8,237 bases of DNA from the NCBI GenBank assembly GCA_002320665.1, contig DCKO01000034.1:1-8237 (forward strand), in the 5' to 3' direction. Source of the DNA: Micavibrio sp. UBA1672 (GTDB taxonomy: Bacteria > Pseudomonadota > Alphaproteobacteria > Micavibrionales > Micavibrionaceae). The translations under genes and the position numbers were made by a program. Below, in pieces: positions 1 to 7,103 of the stretch (within the stretch, counting starts at the first letter, position 1; each line of letters opens with the position of its first letter). Below the pieces are notes generated by a model that was given only the letters and a program-made list of their open reading frames with translations, did not search any database and was not told the DNA's origin.

Positions 1-42
1 CACTGTTCCTAAGGGATATTGAACCAAAAGAAAAGAGAAAAA

Positions 43-501
43 ATGGAAAAAAGAGCAGAATTTAACAATGCGCTTAAAAAAGCCATGAAAGAAAAAGACC
101 AAATTGCGGTTTCTACAATCCGTTTAATCATTGCCGCATTGAAGGACAGAGACCTCGTTGCGCGTGAAAAAAACAAAGGCGAAGGCCTAGATGACGCTGA
201 AATTCTGGCAATGTTACAGTCCATGATCAAGCAGCGCCAGGAATCCTCTAAAACCTATAATGAAGCAGGTCGTGATGATCTGGCCGAGCGCGAGGAAGCA
301 GAAATCGATGTGATTCGTTCCTTTATGCCAAAACAGCTTGATGATGGAGAAATCGCAGAAGCTGTGGATTCACTGATTTCCCAAACGGGAGCAAGTGACA
401 TAAAAGATATGGGGAAAATTATGGGAACGTTGAAAACAAAATATGCGGGTCAGGTCGATATGGCGCGCGCGGGAGACATTGTGCGTAAAAAATTAGCCTG
501 A
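43..501 (+). CDS. yqeY: GatB/YqeY domain-containing protein
   Basis: Encodes a 152-residue, all-helical YqeY-type protein. The family resembles the C-terminal tail domain of the GatB subunit of the tRNA-dependent amidotransferase and is thought to bind tRNA, but the role of the free-standing form is not settled. The sequence matches the family along its full length: an N-terminal helix with the STIRLIIAALKDRD motif (about residues 23-36), a central KQRQESSKTYNEAGRDDLA segment typical of the family, then EIDVIRSFMPKQL and a C-terminal GKIMGTLKTKYAGQVDMA block. I chose ATG 43 because the family normally begins a few residues before the first helix. An in-frame TTG at 19 would add eight Lys-rich residues. 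A weak AGAG lies 5 bases upstream of ATG 43. Its place directly before dnaG and rpoD is the usual alphaproteobacterial arrangement. Anything further upstream lies outside the window. Confidence 0.93.
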   Translation: MEKRAEFNNALKKAMKEKDQIAVSTIRLIIAALKDRDLVAREKNKGEGLDDAEILAMLQSMIKQRQESSKTYNEAGRDDLAEREEAEIDVIRSFMPKQLDDGEIAEAVDSLISQTGASDIKDMGKIMGTLKTKYAGQVDMARAGDIVRKKLA

Positions 502-543
502 AGGTAAATTTTTTAAAACGCAGTTTCTTTAAGATTATTTTTT

Positions 544-609
544 GGTGAAAAGTGCCTTTACTCTCGCTTTGAATTGATCCCATAGGGGGAACGAGCTGCA
601 ATTTTCACC
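544..609. repeat. Nested inverted repeat, possible structured RNA
   Basis: A perfect 8-bp outer pair, GGTGAAAA (544-551) with TTTTCACC (602-609), encloses two smaller pairs: CTCG (563-566) with CGAG (592-595), and TCCC (578-581) with GGGA (587-590) around a 5-base loop. All three nest, so a single folded element of 66 bases is possible. No T-run follows on either strand, so it does not look like an intrinsic terminator. It matches no RNA family I recognise. Internal loops are large and part of this may be chance. Confidence 0.35.
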
Positions 610-791
610 GTATTCTATAACATTTACTTTAGAATCCTTAGAAAAAATTTCTGGCATCTGCCTAAACCTGCTTCCGCTTTAATATTTTAAAAATGTCTGA
701 TTTCGTAAAATGATTGATTTTTCGCCCAATCAAACAACCTCTTAAGTAACCATAATATAGAGATATCATTTAAAAAGTGCAAATTATAAGT

Positions 792-826
792 AAAAAAAGA
801 TTTAAAAAATGTCATTTTCTTTTTTT
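792..826. repeat. A/T-only palindrome with T-run upstream of dnaG
   Basis: AAAAAAAGA (792-800) is the exact reverse complement of TCTTTTTTT (818-826). Inside it, AAAT (807-810) can pair with ATTT (814-817). With the T-run at 820-827 this could act as a weak terminator on the + strand or as bent, easily melted DNA upstream of a promoter. The absence of any G/C core makes an efficient terminator unlikely. A/T runs also form such palindromes by chance in DNA of this composition. Confidence 0.35.
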
Positions 827-834
827 TGGTGGTG

Positions 835-840
835 TATATT
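835..840 (+). promoter_or_regulatory. Possible -10 element for dnaG
   Basis: TATATT matches the sigma-70 -10 consensus at five of six positions and is preceded directly by TG. It sits just downstream of the T-run. No recognisable -35 hexamer lies 15-18 bases upstream, so this is weak. If used, transcription would begin near 847, giving a leader of about 45 bases before ATG 892. Confidence 0.25.
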
Positions 841-842
841 TG

Positions 843-888
843 CCACATTTTCCCTATAGCAGCGACTCGTTATTTTTGCTAAATGTGG
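843..888 (+). promoter_or_regulatory. Hairpin covering the dnaG translation start
   Basis: CCACATT (843-849) is the exact complement of AATGTGG (882-888), and TAGCA (857-861) pairs with TGCTA (877-881). On the right side the two arms are contiguous. On the left they are separated by a 7-base bulge (850-856). The fold is a 12-bp interrupted stem with a 15-base loop. The right arm contains the upstream ATG at 883 and most of GGAG (887-890), the only Shine-Dalgarno-like bases near ATG 892. In RNA this would hide the start site. In DNA it could instead be an operator. Confidence 0.45.
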
Positions 889-891
889 AGT

Positions 892-2727
892 ATGTCAATA
901 TCTCCGCAGTTTTTGGATGAAATACGAAACCGCTTGACGCTCTCTGAAATAGTCGGGCGTCGGGTAAAGCTCACGCGTGCGGGGCGCGAGTTTAAAGGCT
1001 GCTGTCCGTTTCACCATGAAAAAACACCATCCTTTACCGTGAATGATGAAAAAGCTTTTTATCATTGCTTCGGTTGTGGGGCCCATGGCGATGCGCTCAA
1101 ATTCATGACCGAGCATGAAAACCTGCCCTTTATAGATGCGGTTAAGGTTCTGGCGGGTGAGGCCGGTTTACAGGTGCCTGAATTCAGCCCTGAGCAAGCC
1201 AAAAAAGCCAAGAAGCAAAAAGACCTTTATGAGTTAATGGATGAGGCATGCAGGTTTTTTGAAAACTATCTCTTCGAGCCACGCAATCGTGATGCCCTGT
1301 CTTATATAACCGATAGGGGGTTTTCGATTGAAACTATCAAAACGTTCCGCATAGGGTTCTCGTCCGAGGATGGGCAAGAGCTTCGCAAATTTCTGGAAGA
1401 GCGCGGTTATAGCTCTAAGGAAATGATAGAGGCCGGACTTCTAAAACCTTCTACACGTGGGACAGAACCTTATGCTTTTTTCAGAGGCCGTGTAACGTTT
1501 CCGGTTATAGACCGCCGCAGCCGCGTTGTGGCTTTTGGCGGGCGGATATTGCCGGAACATATGAGGCCGCCCAGCCGCAGCGATTTCACGCCGCCCAAAT
1601 ATATCAACTCATCGGAAACCGTGCTCTTTCATAAGGGGCAAATGCTCTATGGCGAACCTCAAGCAAGGCGCGCCGCTGCTGATGGACAAAAATTATTAGT
1701 GGTCGAGGGGTATATGGATGTTATTGCGTGCGCCCAAGCCGGAATTCATGGCGCATTAGCACCGATGGGCACGGCATTGACAAGTGAACAAATATTGGCG
1801 CTTTGGAAAATGATCCCGAGCGATGAAAAAGTGCCTGTACTGTGTTTTGATGGCGATAATGCCGGAAAGCGCGCCGCCTCTCGCGTGGCCGAAAATATCC
1901 TGCCACTCCTCGAACCCGGTAAATCAGTAGCTTTTGCCTTCCTGCCCGAAGGTGAAGACCCCGATTCGCTGGTCCAGAAAAACGGGGCGGGTGCTCTCAA
2001 GCGTTTTTTGGATAAGCCAATGTCCCTGATCGAATTTATCTGGCAAAGTCAAACGCAAGGACGGGAGTTTAAAACTCCTGAATCCCGCGCTGGAGCACAA
2101 AAAATATTGTTTGATATTGTCGATAAAATTGCCAATCGTGACGTACAGGTTCATTACCGCACATTATTGAAGCAAAAAATCTCTGAAACGTTTTTTCCGC
2201 GCCGGAATAATGATTTTAACAATCGTAACAAGAAGGGTGGACGTCGTCCGATCCTCACCCCGCCACGCCCACCGTCAGCGCAAATTAACACGGTCGTGCC
2301 CAAGGCTATATTGGCAGCTATAATGAACCATCCTCACATATTTGAGCGCGCCGAAGAAGTCTTTGTTGGATTGCAATTCAAGCAGCATGATTATGCAAGG
2401 TTGAGGGATGCTGTGGTTATGGAATTAAGTGATGATCCTGAAATATCCCGTGATAATTTGCTGGAATCTTTAAAAAAATCGGGTTTTTCACAAGAAATAG
2501 GTGACATTTTAAACGAATCTGTTTATGTTCACGCATCTTTTTCTGCTCCCGGGGCGAATGAGGAAGAGGTTACAGAAAAATTTCTGGCCTACGTAAATGA
2601 TGCGAATGGCGCTGAACTGGAGAGAGAAATAAAAGGCAGATGGAAAAAAGCGTATCTTGATTCTAGTGAGGAAGAAGAAACAAAATTAAGGCATCTAATA
2701 TCTATGCAAACCGCAGAAGGGGCATGA
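892..2727 (+). CDS. dnaG: DNA primase DnaG
   Basis: Makes the short RNA primers used for lagging-strand and restart synthesis at the fork, working with the DnaB helicase. The protein has 611 residues from ATG 892, a normal length. The N-terminal CHC2 zinc-binding domain shows C38, H41, C59 and C62 in the pattern C-P-F-H ... C-F-G-C. The catalytic core follows, with a TOPRIM fold: the acidic VVEGYMDV motif (E272) and CFDGDNAGKRAA, with D320 and D322 as metal ligands. The C-terminal third (about 450-611) is poorly conserved, as usual for the helicase-binding domain. An in-frame ATG at 883 would add three residues. I prefer 892 because the family starts just before the I-S-P-x-F-L-D-E-I motif, but neither start has a well-spaced ribosome binding site. 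The start lies in a predicted hairpin. The gene is AT-richer than the exporter gene downstream. Confidence 0.97.
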   Translation: MSISPQFLDEIRNRLTLSEIVGRRVKLTRAGREFKGCCPFHHEKTPSFTVNDEKAFYHCFGCGAHGDALKFMTEHENLPFIDAVKVLAGEAGLQVPEFSPEQAKKAKKQKDLYELMDEACRFFENYLFEPRNRDALSYITDRGFSIETIKTFRIGFSSEDGQELRKFLEERGYSSKEMIEAGLLKPSTRGTEPYAFFRGRVTFPVIDRRSRVVAFGGRILPEHMRPPSRSDFTPPKYINSSETVLFHKGQMLYGEPQARRAAADGQKLLVVEGYMDVIACAQAGIHGALAPMGTALTSEQILALWKMIPSDEKVPVLCFDGDNAGKRAASRVAENILPLLEPGKSVAFAFLPEGEDPDSLVQKNGAGALKRFLDKPMSLIEFIWQSQTQGREFKTPESRAGAQKILFDIVDKIANRDVQVHYRTLLKQKISETFFPRRNNDFNNRNKKGGRRPILTPPRPPSAQINTVVPKAILAAIMNHPHIFERAEEVFVGLQFKQHDYARLRDAVVMELSDDPEISRDNLLESLKKSGFSQEIGDILNESVYVHASFSAPGANEEEVTEKFLAYVNDANGAELEREIKGRWKKAYLDSSEEEETKLRHLISMQTAEGA

Positions 2728-2835
2728 GTGTTCTGTGGTCCAATCTTATGGATAGTTTTTAGAATCAGTGCTTTGCGCTTTGAATAATCTGTCTGGTTAT
2801 GGTTAATTTGATCGAACGCGGATAGGGTATTTATT

Positions 2836-2849
2836 GGAACATGGTTGTG
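2836..2849 (+). promoter_or_regulatory. Ribosome binding site ambiguity at rpoD start
   Basis: GGAA (2836-2839) is the only Shine-Dalgarno-like sequence before rpoD. It lies 1 base from ATG 2841, which is too close, but 7 bases from the in-frame GTG at 2847, which is ideal. The real start may therefore be GTG 2847, shortening the protein by two residues. I keep ATG 2841 as the default call. Confidence 0.4.
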
Positions 2850-4868
2850 AGTAAGAAACAGCAAGACGAAAATCAGGACGAAATCAAAAAAGGCACATTT
2901 GCCGATGTCATTAAAAAAATGGCAGCAGAAGGCAAGAAAAAAGGCTTTGTAACGTATGATACGTTCAACAAGGCTTTGCCTGAAGAAAGCTTCTCGTCAG
3001 AGCAAATTGATGATGCTATGTCGGCTTTATCCGATATGGGTATACAGCTTGTTGAAAGTGAAGATGATGCGTCGGGCGAGGAAACGGAGTCCAAGAAAAA
3101 AAATGACTCTGACGATGACGACGAAAGCGATTATGAATCCGGCGGTAACATAAGTGACGATGATTCGGGGCGTACGGATGATCCTGTCCGTATGTACTTG
3201 CGTGAAATGGGCGCTGTGGAATTGCTTTCCCGTGAGGGCGAAATTGCCATCGCCAAGCGCATTGAGGCTGGCCGTGAATTGATGATTGGTGGGATGTGCG
3301 AAAGCCCGCTTGCGATCGAATCTATTATCGCTTGGTACGAGGCTCTTCAAAACGGTGATATTTTACTTCGTGAAGTCATTGATCTTGATACAACGTATAA
3401 TCAAGGTCCTGATGTTGAGGGGGTTGAGGCTGGCGAAAGTGATGGCGCTGAATCTGAAGAAGATCAGCCCAAGGCAAAGCCCGCTAAAGCGACACCTGCT
3501 CCTAAAAAAGAGGAGAAGCCTAAAGCTGATGATGAAGGGGGCGAAGAAGGCAGTGAAGGCGAAGATGAGGATAGTGATCCTGATGAAGATGATGAAGCTG
3601 CCGTATCTTTATCCGCTATGGAAGAAGAACTGGCACCACAAGTCTTCGAGGTTTTTGCCGGCATTCAAAAGACTTATAAGAAAATGCAAAAAGTCCAAAG
3701 CGAGCGTCTGGATGCCTTGCAAAAAGGGGAAGAGCCGAAAGAGGCTACAAATAAGAAATATTTGGCGCTAAAAGATGAAATGGTTGCCCATATGAATGAG
3801 GTTCATCTCAATAATGCCCGTATCGAGCAGTTAATTGAGCGTCTTTATTCCATGAACCGCGAGCTTGTCAGTCTTGAAGGTAAAATGCTGCGTATGGCGG
3901 TGAATTGCAAAGTTAAGCGTGAAGACTTCCTGCAGGAATATTATGGCTCCGAACTTGATCCTGCATGGATGAATAACGTTAAAGGCCTAAAAGCTAAGGG
4001 CTGGGATAAATTTGCCGAAAAACACACTGATGACGTAAATAAAATCCGTGAGCAAATTGGTATTATCTCCGAAGAAGCTATGCTGCCGATTGCCGAGTTC
4101 CGCCGTATTGTGGGAACAGTACAAAAGGGCGAAAAAGAAGCTGCCCGCGCCAAGAAGGAAATGGTCGAAGCCAACCTTCGTCTAGTGATTTCTATTGCCA
4201 AGAAATACACAAATCGCGGTCTACAATTCCTTGATCTGATCCAAGAGGGGAATATCGGCCTGATGAAGGCGGTTGATAAATTCGAATATCGCCGCGGCTA
4301 TAAATTCTCGACTTATGCCACATGGTGGATCAGACAGGCCATTACCCGCTCGATTGCGGATCAGGCCAGAACCATCCGTATTCCGGTGCATATGATCGAG
4401 ACGATCAATAAATTGGTACGTACATCACGTCAGATGATGCACGAGATTGGCCGCGAGCCAACACCGGAAGAGCTGGCCGAGCGTTTACATATGCCGCTTG
4501 ATAAGGTGCGTAAAGTCCTGAAAATTGCCAAAGAGCCAGTCTCTCTTGAAACGCCAATCGGGGATGAGGAAGATTCATCACTGGGTGATTTCATCGAGGA
4601 TAAAAATGCGATCCTGCCTGTTGAAAGCGCAATCCACTCCAATCTTCGTGAAACGACAACCCGCGTTCTGGCCTCGCTCACTCCGCGTGAAGAACGGGTT
4701 TTACGGATGCGTTTTGGTATCGGGATGAATACGGATCATACTTTGGAAGAAGTCGGGCAACAATTCAACGTGACCCGCGAGCGTATCCGCCAGATCGAAG
4801 CCAAAGCTCTGCGCAAACTCAAACACCCGAGCCGCTCACGCAAACTCCGCAGCTTCTTGGATACTTAA
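2841..4868 (+). CDS. rpoD: RNA polymerase primary sigma factor RpoD (sigma-70)
   Basis: Directs RNA polymerase to housekeeping promoters. The 675 residues contain every primary-sigma region in order. Region 1.1 is at about 19-73. An Asp/Glu/Ser-rich linker (74-113) follows, then region 1.2 beginning D-P-V-R-M-Y-L-R-E-M-G (114). Next is a large non-conserved insert with a Lys/Pro/Ala then Asp/Glu tract (about 199-254). Region 2 (about 440-515) includes the promoter-melting FSTYATWWIRQAITRS motif, and region 3 follows. Region 4 starts at LTPREERVLRMRFG (from 612), with the -35-binding helix VTRERIRQIEAKAL. The -10 and -35 recognition helices look like those of E. coli, so classical promoter consensus should hold in this organism. 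The gene follows dnaG after 113 bases in which I see no convincing promoter or terminator, so co-transcription with dnaG is likely. Confidence 0.98.
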   Translation: MVVSKKQQDENQDEIKKGTFADVIKKMAAEGKKKGFVTYDTFNKALPEESFSSEQIDDAMSALSDMGIQLVESEDDASGEETESKKKNDSDDDDESDYESGGNISDDDSGRTDDPVRMYLREMGAVELLSREGEIAIAKRIEAGRELMIGGMCESPLAIESIIAWYEALQNGDILLREVIDLDTTYNQGPDVEGVEAGESDGAESEEDQPKAKPAKATPAPKKEEKPKADDEGGEEGSEGEDEDSDPDEDDEAAVSLSAMEEELAPQVFEVFAGIQKTYKKMQKVQSERLDALQKGEEPKEATNKKYLALKDEMVAHMNEVHLNNARIEQLIERLYSMNRELVSLEGKMLRMAVNCKVKREDFLQEYYGSELDPAWMNNVKGLKAKGWDKFAEKHTDDVNKIREQIGIISEEAMLPIAEFRRIVGTVQKGEKEAARAKKEMVEANLRLVISIAKKYTNRGLQFLDLIQEGNIGLMKAVDKFEYRRGYKFSTYATWWIRQAITRSIADQARTIRIPVHMIETINKLVRTSRQMMHEIGREPTPEELAERLHMPLDKVRKVLKIAKEPVSLETPIGDEEDSSLGDFIEDKNAILPVESAIHSNLRETTTRVLASLTPREERVLRMRFGIGMNTDHTLEEVGQQFNVTRERIRQIEAKALRKLKHPSRSRKLRSFLDT

Positions 4869-4920
4869 TTTCCTGTAAAAGGGTAATTGTCGCTCGTCAT
4901 CTCCTGTGCTACCAAAGCGC

Positions 4921-6720
4921 ATGGAGAATTCGAATAAATCCGAGCTACATACCCTAAAGACATTGATGCCCTATCTCTGGCCGAAAGGTCAAAGCGATAT
5001 GCGACTGCGCGTGGTCATCGCCATGATCGCGCTGTTTCTGGCCAAAATCGCCAATGTCTATATGCCCATCATCTACAAGCAAATCATCGACCTAATGACC
5101 GAAGGCAGCAAAGCCGTTCAGGGCGTTGATCCCGCGACTATAGCCTTTGCCGTACCGATGGGCTTGTTATTTGCTTATGGCGCTGTGCGCGTAGCCAGTG
5201 TGGTTTTTGCCGAAATCCGTGAGGCGGTCTTCGTGAATGTCGCTCAGCGCGCCATGCGCCGCGTCGCGATTGAAACCTTCCGGCATCTCCATGCCTTGTC
5301 CATGCGCTTCCACATGCAGCGCCAGACAGGCGGACTTAGCCGCGTGATCGAGCGCGGGGTGAAGGGGATCGAATTCCTGCTGACTTTTATGCTCTTCAAT
5401 ATTATCCCGACACTGGTGGAGATTGCGCTGGTCTGCGGGATTTTATGGTACATGTTCAATATCTGGTTTGCCGCCGTGACCTTCGTCACGATCTTCGGCT
5501 ATATCGCCTTTACACTATTTACCACAGAATGGCGGCTGAAATATCGCCGTGCGATGAACAAAAAAGATACCGAGGCCAACACCAAAGCCATCGATAGCTT
5601 GCTGAACTACGAGACCGTGAAATATTTCGGCAATGAAGGCCATGAGGCCGAGCGCTATGACAACTCTCTGGCCTCTTATGAAAAGGCGGCGATTAAATCA
5701 GTGCTTAGCTTGACTGTCGTGAATATCGGGCAGGCTACGATTATCGCCCTTGGCCTTGTTACGGTCATGTATATGGCGGCGCGCGGCGTTGCTAATGCGA
5801 CTATGACGGTAGGGGATTTCGTTTTGGTTGTGATTTACCTCATTCAGCTCTACATGCCACTCAACTTCCTCGGCTTTGTCTATCGCCAGATCCGCCAATC
5901 CCTAACCGATATGGATGATATGTTCTCTATGCTGCAAATCGATAAAGAGGTCACAGATAAGGAAAGTGCGGATGATCTGCGCATCAAGGGCGGAGAAGTT
6001 GCCTTTGAAGATGTGCATTTCGGCTATAATGAGGATCGGGAAATCCTCAAAGGTGTTTCCTTCACCGTGCCCGCCGGAAAGACTGTGGCGATTGTCGGCC
6101 CTAGCGGCGCCGGAAAATCCACGATCAGCCGCCTGATCTTCCGCTTTTATGATGTCACAGGCGGCGCGGTAAAAATCGACGGGCAGGATGTGCGCGATAT
6201 CACGCAAAGCTCGCTCCGCGCCAGCATCGGCATTGTACCGCAAGATACCGTCCTGTTTAATGATACGATCCGCTATAATATCTCCTATGGTCGCCCCGGC
6301 GCATCGGAAGACGAAATCAAAAAAGCCGCCCGCATGTCCAGCATTGATAAATTCATTGAAAAGCTCTCCGATGGGTACGACACAAAAGTCGGGGAGCGCG
6401 GCCTGAAACTCTCCGGTGGGGAGAAGCAGCGCGTGGCGATCGCCAGAACCATTTTGAAGGACACGCCGATCTTGCTCTTTGACGAGGCCACCTCGGCGCT
6501 CGATTCCGAAACTGAGCAGGAAATCCTTAAATCCTTAAAAGATGTCTCCCAAGGGCGCACAACCCTTGTGATCGCCCACCGTTTATCGACAGTAGTGTCC
6601 GCAGACGAAATCATAGTCCTCGACCACGGCAAAGTCATGGAACGCGGCAAACACGCCGACCTCCTGAAACATAACGGCATCTACGCCCAAATGTGGCAAC
6701 GCCAACAGGAGGAGAAGTGA
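4921..6720 (+). CDS. atm1: ATM1-family ABC exporter, fused membrane and ATPase domains
   Basis: A half-transporter that should homodimerise in the inner membrane. Relatives (mitochondrial Atm1/ABCB7 and bacterial homologues) export glutathione-linked sulfur or metal conjugates and are tied to Fe-S cluster supply and heavy-metal tolerance. The membrane domain has about six helices (near residues 30-52, 74-96, a pair in 150-200, 261-290 and 297-320). It carries the subfamily hallmarks RQTGGLSRVIERG (134-146) and NYETVKYFGNE (229-239). The ATPase domain has Walker A GPSGAGKST (393-401), signature LSGGEKQR (497-504), Walker B ILLFDEATSALD (517-528, catalytic E522) and the switch H553. All are intact. 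I chose ATG 4921 (599 residues). A GTG at 4906 in the same frame would add five, and neither has a clear ribosome binding site. The gene starts 52 bases after rpoD with no visible terminator between them. It is markedly GC-richer than dnaG or the small gene after it. The substrate is inferred from the family. Confidence 0.93.
   Translation: MENSNKSELHTLKTLMPYLWPKGQSDMRLRVVIAMIALFLAKIANVYMPIIYKQIIDLMTEGSKAVQGVDPATIAFAVPMGLLFAYGAVRVASVVFAEIREAVFVNVAQRAMRRVAIETFRHLHALSMRFHMQRQTGGLSRVIERGVKGIEFLLTFMLFNIIPTLVEIALVCGILWYMFNIWFAAVTFVTIFGYIAFTLFTTEWRLKYRRAMNKKDTEANTKAIDSLLNYETVKYFGNEGHEAERYDNSLASYEKAAIKSVLSLTVVNIGQATIIALGLVTVMYMAARGVANATMTVGDFVLVVIYLIQLYMPLNFLGFVYRQIRQSLTDMDDMFSMLQIDKEVTDKESADDLRIKGGEVAFEDVHFGYNEDREILKGVSFTVPAGKTVAIVGPSGAGKSTISRLIFRFYDVTGGAVKIDGQDVRDITQSSLRASIGIVPQDTVLFNDTIRYNISYGRPGASEDEIKKAARMSSIDKFIEKLSDGYDTKVGERGLKLSGGEKQRVAIARTILKDTPILLFDEATSALDSETEQEILKSLKDVSQGRTTLVIAHRLSTVVSADEIIVLDHGKVMERGKHADLLKHNGIYAQMWQRQQEEK
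6707..6712 (+). promoter_or_regulatory. Strong Shine-Dalgarno for the small gene at 6720
   Basis: AGGAGG lies inside the last codons of the exporter gene, 7 bases before ATG 6720. It is the best ribosome binding site in the window. It fixes the start of the small gene and points to translation coupled to the exporter. Confidence 0.85.
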
Positions 6721-7100
6721 TGGAAAAAATATCAGAAGACGATGCCCGCTTTCTTCTAGCTCTTAATGCTTCTGAAGAAGCGATGCTTTATGAAGTTGTT
6801 TCAGAATTTGGAAAATGGGATTGCAAAAAAGAAGATGTTCTTAAGGTGTTTAGAAATCTTATCGAAGAAGAAATAATTTTTCTAGGTAGATTGGGCCAAG
6901 GAGCTTACGAAGATTTTTCAAAAGAAGAATCTCTGGAAGCAATAAGCTCATGGGAAAAATTGGAAACTCACGAAATTCTTATGTTTTTTACAAATCAAGG
7001 GTACGATCTTTGGGAGAACGACGATTGGGGTATTACAAAAGAGCGTGCCGAATATCTTTTTTTAAACGGTGATCTTACAAACGTTCCGCCTGCTTCCTAA
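6720..7100 (+). CDS. Hypothetical protein, 126 residues, coupled to the exporter gene
   Basis: I do not recognise a named family. The predicted protein is acidic, soluble and mostly helical, with no signal peptide, membrane segment or cysteine cluster. Its first half (ASEEAMLYEVVSEFG, then KEDVLKVFRNLIEEEIIFLG) looks like helices followed by a strand, as in small winged-helix folds. The second half has a LEAISSWEKLE stretch and an aromatic FTNQGYDLWENDDWG turn. Small winged-helix or immunity-like proteins can have this layout, but that is only a resemblance. The start is secure: ATG 6720 overlaps the exporter TGA by one base and has a strong AGGAGG site. An in-frame upstream start at 6693 would lie inside the exporter gene and is not needed. 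The gene is about 36% GC with A/T-ending codons, against about 60% in sampled exporter segments, which suggests separate or recent acquisition. It ends 3 bases before the convergent hisB. Confidence 0.8.
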   Translation: MEKISEDDARFLLALNASEEAMLYEVVSEFGKWDCKKEDVLKVFRNLIEEEIIFLGRLGQGAYEDFSKEESLEAISSWEKLETHEILMFFTNQGYDLWENDDWGITKERAEYLFLNGDLTNVPPAS

Positions 7101-7103
7101 TAA

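Larger units (their letters stand above)
502..891. other. AT-rich intergenic region before dnaG
   Basis: These 390 bases lie between the yqeY-type gene and dnaG and have no credible coding sequence. The only long open frame, on the minus strand at 419-601, has no family resemblance and overlaps the upstream gene. I see no classical GC stem plus T-run terminator. The region contains a nested inverted repeat at 544-609, a short inverted repeat TGATTG/CAATCA (711-716 and 727-732), two near-copies of TTTAAAAA(A)TGTC (685-697 and 801-813), an A/T-only palindrome (792-826), and a hairpin spanning the dnaG start (843-888). Such a long spacer in a compact cluster suggests that dnaG has its own control. 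That is inference. Confidence 0.6.

Noticed and set aside
419..601. 60-codon minus-strand open frame across the end of the yqeY-type gene
   Set aside because: It overlaps a well-supported gene, has no ribosome binding site of note and no recognisable domain.
711..732. TGATTG/CAATCA inverted repeat as a terminator
   Set aside because: The stem is only 6 bp with a 10-base loop and no T-run follows, so it is too weak to call.
2728..2840. A dedicated rpoD promoter in the dnaG-rpoD spacer
   Set aside because: Candidate hexamer pairs (for example TTGAAT with TTAATT at 17 bases) have poor -10 matches, so I do not call one.
3286..3771. 161-codon + strand open frame inside rpoD
   Set aside because: It is the shifted frame of the Lys/Asp/Glu-rich insert. 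The Lys/Met/Leu-rich translation is a by-product of GAN codons, and rpoD itself is intact in its own frame.
6285..6680. Minus-strand open frames of 113-131 codons opposite the exporter ATPase domain
   Set aside because: These are antisense shadows of GC-rich coding DNA (also 5902-6243). The exporter frame carries all the catalytic motifs.
7101..7103. A terminator between the convergent small gene and hisB
   Set aside because: Only 3 bases separate the stop codons and I see no stem with a T-run in the flanking ends.
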